From contig BRKX01000003.1 in assembly GCA_026008535.1 (NCBI GenBank), positions 25,720,001 to 25,784,000 of the forward strand: a DNA stretch of 64,000 bases, in the 5' to 3' direction. Below are positions 9,768-19,729 of this stretch, piece by piece. The notes beneath the pieces are model-generated. The model ran no database searches. It had not been told where the DNA came from and saw only the letters and a list, made by a program, of their open reading frames with translations. Made by a program: the position numbers and the translations under genes. This DNA comes from Perilla frutescens. Lineage: Eukaryota; Streptophyta; Magnoliopsida; Lamiales; Lamiaceae. Positions within the stretch are counted from its first letter, which is position 1. Each line of letters starts with the position of its first letter.

Positions 9768-10496
9768 CTACACCTTTTCTACAATATGATTTTGCAGAAT
9801 GATTCCTGATTCATCCACTTCGATTCCCAGAAATTCCATCTTCCGGGTAGCTATTACTGCCTTCTTTTCTGACAGCACAAGGCCCTCTTTATGACAAACA
9901 TCTGCAAAGATCTCCAGATGTTTGAGATGTTCTTCTATACTCTTTGATGCGATTAGAATATCATCAATATAGACAAACATAAAAGAGAAATAATCTTTAA
10001 AAAGATTATCCATCTTCCTCTGAAATATTTGGGGTGCGTTAGCTAACCCCATTGGCATTGCATTCCAAACATAATGCCCTTGTGGTGTTGAAAAAGCCGT
10101 AAACCTTTTGCTTTCTTCTTCCATGAGAATCTGGTAGAAACCTGACTTGCAATCAAACTTAGAGAATATCCTAGCATTCCGTATGCAGTTAATAAGATGT
10201 TCTCTACTTGGGATAAAATATCCATCAAACTCAAGAATGTCATTAATCCCTTTGTAATTAATGACTAACCTTGGTTTACCTCTTTTAATCTCACCATGAT
10301 TCCTTACTAAGAATCCGGGGCTGCTGTATGGTGAATTCCCTGGTTCAATCAGCTTGAGATCAAGGTGTTCTTTGATTATTGCTCGTATATCCTTTTGATC
10401 TTTGATGTTCATCAAGATAGGCTTGTATCTAACGAACTCAAACTCTTTTTCAGCCTTAACCTTCAAGGTTGCTTTGAGTTGGTTCTTTCCCACCAA
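9768..10496 (-). pseudogene. Reverse transcriptase domain of the endogenous virus
   Basis: A 242-residue frame covers the RT palm and fingers: IKEHLDLKLIEPGNSPYSSP, GKPRLVINYKGIND, FSKFDCKSGFYQI (first catalytic Asp), FSTPQGHYVWNAMPMGLANA and the catalytic box VYIDDILIAS, then LEIFADVCHKEGLVLSEKKA. The YIDD box and FDCKSGF motif are intact. The frame is cut off from the protease upstream by a stop or frameshift (about 10500-10531) and from RNase H downstream. The sequence is of pararetrovirus type, unlike the Ty3/gypsy RT at 15182-17653. Confidence 0.75.
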
Positions 10497-10531
10497 GCCA
10501 GCGGATTTTCATTATAGTTTCTAGCTATTTT

Positions 10532-11173
10532 TCACTTGACATCTTCGAGGGATATCTTTGCTTCTTCCTTAATATCTTGATGTGATATTAAAGAAGCCTT
10601 GAGGATTTGGATCTCCTGTTCTTCAAGATCCTTTTCCCTACGAAAACTCAGAACTACTTCTCCAAATTTTCTTTTGTCCTGCATTTTTGGGTGTCGAAGA
10701 TGTCCTTCATCACCACGCTTGCTGCGAAATTGTAGTGGCATTTGTCGATTGAATGCCCCTTTTAGCCGCTGGACAATGATCTTATGATCACAGATCGTCA
10801 TAAAGATCAGTCTCCGGTTGGTATTGTCCTGCGTATACTTTCTGAACATTTGTAGGAAATTGTTTCCTAACAAAATGTCTGCCCCTGTATCATGAAAATA
10901 GATTGGTGGAGTTTTCACCTTATACCATGGTGTATCTCCTGCTCTTCCAATCAAGATTTCCGACTGCTTCACTCCCTTAGATAGAAGCAAGACTCTTTTT
11001 GAGAAATCTCTTCCTACAATTGGATTTAAATCTTCTTCCAATTCTTCTGGGAAGATTCCTCTTTTTGCAGTACAAATTCCTGCTCCTGAGTCGATATAGG
11101 CTGCAAAGTATTCAGCCTTATATTTCTCGTATAACATCCCTACTGAGATGTATATGGAGAATGGGCTGGTCAT
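10532..11173 (-). pseudogene. Aspartic protease region of the endogenous virus
   Basis: A 213-residue frame contains EYFAAYIDSGAGICTAKRG, the catalytic Asp-Ser-Gly box of a caulimovirid-type aspartic protease, and later YFHDTGADILLGNNFLQMF, a typical hydrophobic loop region. The C-terminal third is a charged linker leading into RT. In the virus this enzyme would process the polyprotein. The catalytic DSG is present, but the reading frame upstream contains several stops, so the segment is cut off from a start. Confidence 0.65.
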
Positions 11174-11603
11174 ATAATCACCAGTTGTTTTCCATTAAAG
11201 GTGATCATCATCCCATCTTCCTTCGGCTCTCATGGCTTGAACCTTTCTAAGAAGTCAAGTCCTAAGATTAGGACTCCTGATTCTCTTCAGGCTCTTCCTC
11301 GTACTTCCATTGTCATAGCCTCTATATCGAGAGTTCCCTTATAGTGGCCGACTTCTGGTTGCTGTAAACAGTACAGGACGTCGCAAGGAAAATTATTTTC
11401 CCATCTTGTACTGTCAAACCTTGTATCGATCTCTCTCCAACCTTCTGGGCATTTAATTTTTATTTTAACTTGCCTTGGTCGCCTGAGATCTCCTTGGAAG
11501 CTTCCTCTTGAGGACTAAGTCCATGGCTCTGTCACAATCCTATCTCCTTAGAATGACAGTCTTTTACCTTCCAACTTGAGACTCTCATTGTATTTCAACA
11601 TTG
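11174..11603 (-). pseudogene. End of movement-protein gene and protease leader, decayed
   Basis: This stretch joins the 3' side of the gypsy insertion to the protease. Translation shows several in-frame stops, but the same frame carries movement-protein tail and then protease-leader-like words. It is the part of the viral ORF that was separated from 22346-23269 by the gypsy element. Confidence 0.45.
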
Positions 11604-11608
11604 GTTTG
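11604..11608 (+). other. Target-site duplication GTTTG (left)
   Basis: GTTTG directly precedes the left LTR and is repeated at 22341-22345 directly after the right LTR. This proves one insertion event into the viral sequence. Confidence 0.9.
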
Positions 11609-12109
11609 TGTAGTGCCCCGGTCCCGAGAGACCGTGGAAATGAGCACCACGGGGGTGGGGATTTAGAAGAGGGGAAAGAAAGGGGATTTGGAGGATAATT
11701 CTCAAGGAACAATTCCAAATTAGTTCAATAATAGAATACGATCATCGTAACAAATTCAGAGTTATATATATATCCAACATGAGTTTTTGGTCTTGCGGAA
11801 GCTAAGAAATATCAAAAGAAATAGTACGATGATCAGAGATTAAGACGAGCCAAGACAACGGGTTAGCTACAAAAGTACACATATAAGCCCCATCACAGCT
11901 CATCGTCTCCACGCTCCAGCTTATTGTCCTGAAAACATTTGAGAAAAATATTTGGGCTGAGTACTAATGTATTTAGTGGGTTTTCTGAGAAAAACCGAGT
12001 TATCAGAAGCATTTGATAAAATAATTATCTGTGAGTATGCAGATGAATCTTAGAAGGTTTTGTAAAGGGAAATGCATCTAAGTTCATCAAAACGTTTTAC
12101 ATGAATGTG

Positions 12110-12260
12110 TTCACCAGTAAACCCTGAAGTGAACCTTGATCCATCAGTAAACCCTGAAATGGACCCACTCACCAGTAAACCCTGAAGTGAGCTAAGTACG
12201 ACACTCGCAACCACCACTACATCATCATGCGCAATTACCGAGTAAACCCTCAAGGTAATT
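12110..12260. repeat. Short tandem repeat inside the LTR
   Basis: The phrase CAGTAAACCCTGAARTGRA occurs three times with about 34-bp spacing, and a fourth, shorter form (GAGTAAACCCTCAAG) follows. The same block is present in the right LTR near 20236-20380. Confidence 0.7.
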
Positions 12261-12929
12261 AAAAGTTCTTTTAGCTGAGAACAGCAAGGAATTGGGTGCG
12301 ACTCAAACCAAGCAAGACTGTAGCTACTCACATTGACACAGCTCTCCGACAACCACAGCAAGCAGAACGAATCATTTTACACAGATAATCATATATGCAT
12401 ATTTGTTTCAAAACAAGCTTAATAACCCAAACATAGCATTTTGAGAAAGATAGTATACGCCCACCTTTTGACTATAATAGTCGAAGCTTTTTAGTTTCTT
12501 CAGAATCGAGCAACACCACAATGATTACGTCTTACGGTAAACGATCTACAAGTATCAAAATTCGTCTTAGAACCTCTACGAGGTCAAGACTCTCGCAATT
12601 ACATAGTTTCACATAAATGAGAATCAATCACATCATAGTCCTATGGGAGTTTATTAAAATAAAAAGACCCTTTTAAAACACATTATCTCATTCGAGCATA
12701 AATCAAACACTTGGAGTGTGATTTTAAATGACACAATTTAAATCCATCGATAAAACCGATCTTAGCTCAAGGTTCCTCACAACCCTAGCTACTAACTGAT
12801 AAGGACACTCCTTAGCATCATCCAAGGAGCTAAAATATCCTTTTAAAATTGATTTCGAACAAGGTGATTTGAAAACTGAAAATTTGTTGAGCAATCTGCA
12901 CAACAGCTGACTTTGATGATTTATCAAAC

Positions 12930-13262
12930 TTTACTCAGGAAGAATTAGGGGTTGGGCCCTATACCATTAGAAAGCCACTTAAGTCTAGTTTCCTAAACAC
13001 TTTTCGGTGACTCCATACGATAACTAACGAAAAAGTTATGACCGTTTTACTAGAAGGTGACAGAACTGTCAGAATTTCCGAAACCCGAAACATGACCCAA
13101 CTTTTCCGATTTTTCATAATTTACTCAGAAATAATTAGAGATTGAGACCTATACCATTGGAAAGCCACGGAAGTCTAGTTTTCGGTAAAATTTACGGTGT
13201 CTCAGTCCGACATCTAACGAGAGAGTTATGCTCATTTTACCGAAAGGTGACAAAACTGCCGG
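12930..13262. repeat. Diverged 190-bp duplication inside the LTR
   Basis: Two copies starting at about 12930 and 13120 share TTTACTCAGRAA, CCTATACCATTRGAAAGCCAC, AAGTCTAGTTT and AAAGGTGACARAACTG in the same order. The right LTR carries the same duplication (about 21064-21396), so it predates the insertion. Confidence 0.7.
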
Positions 13263-13697
13263 ACACAGGGTACGCGGGCGCGCGACCTGCTCGATGCTGC
13301 CTTTGCGCGCGCTCGCGTACGTCCCCGCGCTCGTGCGGAACTGAGCCGAGAACGCACCAGACGAGCGTCGACGCCATGAAACTCGACATTCAAGCTTTCA
13401 TATTAGCAAAACACATCTTAAAACTCGACTAAACATGCTTGCACATAATAACAACTCATTTCTAGATCATCAACCATCATTTGAAACCAAAAATCCACAC
13501 ATACACTTCTTATCCATGCTTGAACTTGGAAGAGCATATATATATATATATATGATTTCGAAAATACCTTTGAAGAACAACTAAGCACGAAAAGCTTGAA
13601 GAAGCTTGCGAAAATGGTTGGAATGAGCTTGCCTTCGGCTCTCTCTCTCCTTCAAAAATTTGAGTAGAAATGAAGATGAAAAGATGGAAAAGAGATG

Positions 13698-13740
13698 AAG
13701 AAGAAGAAGAAGAAGAAGAAGAAGAAGAAGAAGAAGAAGA
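13698..13740. repeat. GAA microsatellite in the left LTR
   Basis: An almost pure (GAA)n tract. The right LTR has a differently interrupted version at about 21830-21890, showing slippage after insertion. Open frames across it are low-complexity artefacts. Confidence 0.9.
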
Positions 13741-14217
13741 GGAAATGAACGAAGAAGAAGAAGAAGATGGAGTGAATGGAAAATGATGAAGTGAAGCACT
13801 CTCTCAATACTATACATACATCTATTTCTATTTTAGGGGACAAAAGAGACGTGGGAAGGAATGGCCTCCCATGTCTTGGGTTGACCAAGAAAAAAAATAC
13901 CCGGTTTAAATACCGGTTGTTCGATTATCGTGATATTTTCCGTCTCCGGAAAAATCCCAAATTGGATCGAAATGGATGAAATAATTCATTGATTTTAAAA
14001 CCATAAATTAAACATATTTTCTGAAATATTTTAAATACGCCAAGTGACACAAATCAATAAATCGATTAATACTCATATTAAAATATATTTCGATTCTCAT
14101 CGATACGACACGTCGCAAGTTCGGTTAAACCACCGAATTACAGAAATTTTAAAATGACGTAACTCCCATAGTCTATTATTGCAATTAATTATATACAAAA
14201 AGGTTCGGGGCACTACA

Positions 14218-14232
14218 TACTCTCCTCCTTAA
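14218..14232 (-). promoter_or_regulatory. Polypurine tract of gypsy element 1
   Basis: The minus strand reads AAGGAGGAGAGTA directly before the 3' LTR, the expected plus-strand priming site for a minus-strand element. Confidence 0.7.
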
Positions 14233-14252
14233 AAGGAATTTCGTCCCGAAAT

Positions 14253-17200
14253 TCAAGCATCCTGAAACATCTCGGGATACTTCAGTTTCATCGAGCTCTC
14301 AAGCTCCCATGTTGCCTCATTTCGGTCATGGTGATTCCATTGCACAAGCACCAATGAAATCTCCTTGTTTCTCAAGATTTGGACCTTTCGGTCGATAATC
14401 ATGTGCGACTTCTCTTCATACGACATGTCAGGTTGCAATACAAAATTATCATCTCGAATCACGTGTTCAGGATCGAACACATATTTTCTTAGCATCGATA
14501 CATGATAAACGTCATATACTTGGGATAGATTCGGCGGCAACGCAAGCCGATAAGCAACCTCACCAATTCTTTGTAGAATTTCGAATGGACTGATAAATCT
14601 TGGTCGCAACTTGCCACGTTTTCCAAATCTCACAACACCACGTGTTGGAGATATCTTCAAAAACACCTTATCACCAACTTGAAATTGCAAGTCGGTCCTT
14701 CTTTTGTCAGCATAAGACTTCTGACGATCTTGTGCTTCTTTCATCCTTGCTCGAATTTGATCGATCTTTTCAATGGTCATTTGCACAATTTCTGGCCCTA
14801 AAATTCTGCGTTCTCCAACCTCATCCCAATATAAGGGCGATCGATATTTACGTCCATACAAAGCCTCGTATGGCGCCATTTTGATGGTGGATTGATAACT
14901 ATTGTTATACGCGAACTCTACCAACGGCAACATGTCCTCCCAACTGGTGTTTCCATCAAGCACAACTCCTCGAAGCATGTCTTCTAGAATTTGAATTGTT
15001 CTTTCCGATTGGCCATCAGTCTGAGGATGAAATGCTGTGCTGAAATTTAGTCTCGTGCCCGTCGCCTCTTGAAGGCTTTTCCAAAATCTCGACGTGAATC
15101 GGGTATCACAATCCGACGTGATAGAAACTGGAATCCCGTGCAATCTAACAATGTCTCTCACATAGATTTGAGCCAACCTGCTCAAATCGTCGTGGACTTT
15201 ATTGGAATAAAATGTGCTGACTTTGTCAGTCGATCCACGACAACCCAGACTACCATGTTTCCTTTTACCGATCTCGATAAACCAACAACGAAATCCATCG
15301 TGATATGCTCCCATTTCCATTCAGGAATCTCTAAAGGTTGCAACAAACTCGAAGGTCGTTGATGTACGGCTTTCACTTGTTGGCACGTCAAGCATCTTTC
15401 CACAAATGTTGTTATTTCACGTTTCATGTTGCTCCACCAAAAACTTTGCTTCAGATCTTTATACATTTTTGTACTCCCGGGATGGGCAACATACGGAGTA
15501 CTATGAGCTTCCCTCATAATCTCCAACTTCAATTCGTCAACATTTGGAACACACAGTCGATCACGAAACATCAACGTTCCGTCATCGGCTTCCTTGAACT
15601 CTTTTGGTTCGCCACTCCTGATCTTCAGTCGGATTTTTTCCAACTTATCATCTTTTGGTTGTGCTTCAATGATTCTTGCTCGTAGTTCAGGTTTAGCTAC
15701 CACTGCAGCTATCGAACTTGTCGTAGAGTCGGGTGCAACCACCACCTCTAACTCTAGTTTTTCCATTTCCCGTACGAGTTCTTTCACATCTGAGATGTGA
15801 CCTTCAGATGCCCCTGGCCCGCATCTGCTCAAGGCATCTGCAACCACGTTTGCCTTGCCCGGGTGGTAATAAATCGTGCAGTCGTAGTCCTTTAATAACT
15901 CTAACAAACGTCTTTGCCTCATGTTCAACTCCTTCTGCTCGAAGATATACTTCAAGCTTTTGTGGTCGGTGTAGATTTCACATTTTACCCCATAGAGGTA
16001 ATGCCTCCAGATTTTGAGAGCATGCACGACTGCGGCAAGCTCCAAATCATGGGTTGGGTAGTTTAACTCATTCGGTCTCAACTGACGAGAAGCATAGGCT
16101 ACCACCTTCCCATTCTGCATCAACACGCAGCCCAAGCCTAACTTAGATGCGTCTGTATAGATTACAAAGCCTTCTACTCCTTCTGGCAGCGTTAAGACTG
16201 GTGCAGTGGTCAATCTCTCTTTGAGTTCTTGGAAACTCGGCTCACATGCATCAGTCCACTCAAACTTGACCTTTTTCCTCAGAAGTTGAGTCATCGGCCT
16301 CACTATCTTTGAGAAGTCCTTGATAAACTTTCGATAGTATCCTGCCAATCCGAGGAAACTTCTTATCTCATGAACATTTGTTGGTGATTTCCATCTTTCT
16401 ACCGCTTCGATCTTTGCAGGGTCTACTTTGATTCTTCCTGCTGACACGATGTGTCCGAGGAACATCACTTCCTGGAGCCAAAATTCACACTTGTTGAACT
16501 TTGCGTAAAGTTTCTCCCTTCTTAGTGTTTCTAACACTATTCTCAAGTGTTCTTCGTGCTCCTTCTCGCTTTTCGAGTAAATTAGAATATCATCAATGAA
16601 GACCAGCACAAATTTGTCTAAATGCTCGTGAAAAACTCGATTCATCAAATCTATGAAGACTGCAGGAGCATTGGTTAGACCAAATGGCAACACTAGAAAC
16701 TCGTAGTGGCCATACCTTGTTCGAAACGTGGTCTTAGGTATGTCTTCTTCTCTCACCTTGACTTGGTGATATCCAGATCGTAGATCGATCTTGGATAATA
16801 CCCTTGCACCAGATAACTGATCAAAGAGATCATCAATCCTTGGAAGTGGATATTTGTTCTTCACGGTTAACTTGTTTAACTCGCGGTAGTCGATGCACAT
16901 CCTCATCGAACCGTCCTTCTTTTTGACGAACAGGATCGGTGCTCCCCAAGGTGAAACACTAGGTCTTATGAAACCCAGTTCCAATAGTTCTTCCAGTTGC
17001 ACCTTCAACTCCTCTAACTCCTTCGGAGCTAAACGATATGACGCTTTGGACATCGGTGATGCACCTGGTTGTAGTTCGATGGTAAACTCCACCTGTCTGT
17101 CTGGTGCCAATCCCGGTAACTCTTTTGGAAATACGTCATAGTGCTCTCGTACCACCGGTACTTGATTGACTGTCAGCTCCTCCTCCTTCTTGCTCGATAA

Positions 17201-17653
17201 GTGCACTAAGAATGCTCGACACTCGCCCTTTCGAATCATCTTCATCGCTCTCAGCATTAATATGACGGGGATTGTAATTCCCATTCTTGTACCATAAAAC
17301 TTTGTCTCGGCCCCACCCAGCTTTTGGAGTATAATCTCCTTTTCTTGGCATCGAATCGTGGCACATTCTTTGGTCAGCCAGTCCATACCGAAAATAATAT
17401 CGAAGTCTCGTATCTCAAGTACATAGAGACTGACTGTGAAACTCTTTTCACTTATAAGCACATCTAGGTTCTGGCACATGCAATCAGACAAAAGCGTTCG
17501 CCCTGAAGGAATGCTTACGGCTAAAGGTTCTTTTGCTAACTCAGGTTCAAGATTCATACGCCTACAGGCACTTCTAGAGATGAATGAATGCGAAGCTCCA
17601 GTATTAAACAAGGCAAGCACAGGTACATCACACATACTGATCATACCTGCCAA
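14253..17653 (-). pseudogene. Gypsy 1 pol: protease, RT, RNase H, integrase, chromodomain
   Basis: The first frame (17653-15182, 823 residues) has an aspartic-protease box reading LALFNTGASHSFIS, where family members have D in place of N. RT follows with IDYRELNKLTVKNKYPLPRI, LSKIDLRSGYHQVKV and the catalytic VFIDDILIYS, then RNase H (FVIYTDASKLGLGCVLM, YTDHKSLKYIFEQKELN) and the integrase zinc-finger region (HPGSTKMYKDLKQSFWW, CLTCQQVKA) and MDFVVGL (first D of the DDE triad). A frameshift near 15190 moves to the frame ending at 14253, which carries SITSDCDTRFTSRFW (second D), the FHPQTDGQSERTIQ integrase motif with its Glu, the GKRGKLRPRFISPFEIL module and a chromodomain-like end (LVQWNHHDRNEATWE). 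It reads straight through from gag, as in Tekay/Del elements. Confidence 0.9.
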
Positions 17654-17800
17654 GTTTCCAGGATTCCCGGCAGCCTCCTGCTGATTCAGCGCATATGCTC
17701 GGGCCTGTTGAGGTGCCCTCTGATTCTGGTTCTGGTTTTGCTGAGGCCTCTGGTTGCCCCGGTTGTTGCCATTGCCTCGACCACCTCCTCCCTGTGGTCC

Positions 17801-18718
17801 CTATTGTCTCTGGTCTGGCGCTTCCGACTTCTGCTGACACCGATTAGCAAAGTGACCCGGTTGGCCACAACAATAACATGTAAGGCACTTTCCAAAATGG
17901 TGTTTGCGGTAGGTGGCACACTGCGGTGCATAACCTGGGTAGCCCTGAGGCCCCGCTGCCGCATTCCCTTGGCCAGCCGGCCTTTGTCCATAGCCTCCTC
18001 CGCCCTGATAATTGGGCTGGAAACTCCTTTTCTGGTGCCCATGCTGAGGACTTTCCCATTTTCGCTTTCCCTTGGGGTCAGCCTTAGGCGGATGAGACGC
18101 CGACCCCTTCGAGGCTCCCTGCATTGCCTCAATGCTCAGTGCCCAGCTCAAAAATTGGCCATAATTAGCTCCGTCCTTCCCGACTAGAGCAGTCCCGATC
18201 TCAGGCCTCAGTTCTATACGGAACTTTTCAATTCGTTTCTCTTAAGTATCTACTGTCTGAGGCGCATACCTCGACAGTCTGTTGAATTTCAGGTCGTAGT
18301 CAGCCACAGAGCCGCTACCTTGTTTCAGATTCCAGAACTCGTTCGCCTTCTGGTGCTGATAGTGAGTTGGAATATATTTCTGATACAGAATGGACTTGAA
18401 ATCTTCCCAAGTGAATATCTCACAATCGTCATCGGGAATCGTTCGTCTCACTGACTCCCACCAGAAATCAGCATCGTCTACTAGTTGGTATAGCGCACAG
18501 GCTATCTTTTCCTTGTCATCACATTGGAGAAATTCGAAAATTTTCTCCAAAGCACAGACCCATCTCTCCACCGCGAGTGGGTCACCTTCCCCATTGAACA
18601 CCGGGGGATTATGATGTCGAAATTCAATTTCGATTCGCGGTCCTTGGACCGGCGGCTCCACCGGCACCTCTGGCATCGCTAGATTAATGTTTCTCGGTCT
18701 TCTTCTCCTCGGAGGCAT
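17801..18718 (-). pseudogene. Gypsy 1 gag with two in-frame stops
   Basis: The gag protein starts MPPRRRRPRNINL. It carries the plant gypsy Gag core: VERWVCALEKIFEFLQCDDK, CALYQLVDDADFWWESV, SVADYDLKFNRLSRYAPQ. A TAA at 18242-18244 interrupts it. It then continues in frame with a Gly/Gln-rich segment and the CCHC zinc knuckle CYCCGQPGHFANRC, reaches a TAG at about 17801 and runs in the same frame into pol. Gag packages element RNA in virus-like particles. Confidence 0.85.
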
Positions 18719-19711
18719 CCTGCACTAACCGAGTTCCAATAAGAATCATGATCATAAAGATCATTACGTATCACCATTCAATTGATCAATAAAGAATCTC
18801 TTGGGTACAACCTCTCCGTTGATCCCAAACACGCATGATCTAAACCGATACATGCTTAATGAATCAAGAAGTCTCATAAGACAGCCTATGTTTAACAACT
18901 ATAGGCTAGATTCATCTATGTTCTCTAAGTCATACCATACTGCTCTATCCGAGCGTACCAATAATCAGATTCCAACAATCAAAATGCACAATAACATGGA
19001 TCGAATCATTAGGGCCTCCCTGCCCATAAAATCATTTTGAAATTTTTAAAAGGCCACGTCATATAGAATCCAAGAATCATGACATCCCTGCCAACAGTTA
19101 AACGTATATGGCCCACATACCAACATGAATACGTCCAAATGGCACTCATGCCCACGTAATCATAAAAATGGCTCACCCGCCAAATTTAAACATATTTGAC
19201 TCACTCGTCAAAATTAATCACAAATGTGGCTAACCTGCTAACAAAGAATCATGTATATGACCTACCCGCCAATATACGATATAAGTTTCGTCTTATCCGC
19301 CAATTTTAAAGCATCATTCGGCTTTCCTGCTGGTATCTAACACATGTATATGGCTAGACCGCCAGTATACAATCACATATATGGCTAAACCGCCAGCATC
19401 AAACATATATACGGCTAAACCGCCAGTATATAATCACATTTATGGCTACACTGCCATTATCAAACATATATACGGCTAAACCGCCAGTATATAATCACAT
19501 AACTCACAATTGTATCCAAATAACAATGAATCGTTTCATAATATCCAAATAAACAATGCATCTCATAATAGTAAAATATTTGATATTTCAAACAATAAAA
19601 CATGCGTACCTTTGCTGTCACGTGAGAGACGAGCTGAGGGCTTATGAAATAATATCTAAAGACTCAACAAGGGAACAAACAAGATGACCCAGCAGGCTGC
19701 AGAGTTGCAAA
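18719..19711 (-). other. Gypsy 1 leader between primer-binding site and gag
   Basis: The leader is non-coding. It is dominated by the minisatellite at 19090-19500, with no open frame that resembles a protein. Confidence 0.6.
19090..19500. repeat. Minisatellite with GGC...GCC units in the gypsy 1 leader
   Basis: About a dozen units of 30-35 bp follow the pattern TATGGCTAAACCGCCAGTAT plus an A/T-rich spacer (ATAATCACAT or CAAACATAT). The best-preserved units are at about 19345-19500; older units to the left are degraded. Each unit holds a small inverted GGC/GCC pair that could form a hairpin in the genomic RNA. Confidence 0.8.
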
Positions 19712-19727
19712 CCTGCTCTGATACCAA
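19712..19727 (-). promoter_or_regulatory. Primer-binding site of gypsy element 1
   Basis: The minus strand reads TTGGTATCAGAGCAGG, complementary to the 3' end of plant initiator tRNA-Met. It lies 2 bp inside the right (5') LTR. Confidence 0.85.
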
Positions 19728-19729
19728 TC

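Larger units (their letters stand above)
11609..14217 (-). repeat. 3' LTR of gypsy element 1
   Basis: It is 2609 bp. It contains a small tandem block of 'CAGTAAACCCTGAARTG' phrases (12110-12190), a diverged duplication with 190-bp period (about 12930-13262), a GC-rich island (13260-13380) and a GAA microsatellite (13698-13740). Confidence 0.9.

Noticed and set aside
13581..13888. Leucine- or phenylalanine-rich open frames on the minus strand in the gypsy 1 LTR
   Set aside because: They are translations of the GAA microsatellite and shift frame between the two LTRs.
17588..18187. A 199-residue open frame on the plus strand
   Set aside because: It is antisense to gypsy gag and zinc knuckle; its composition follows the G/C bias of that region.
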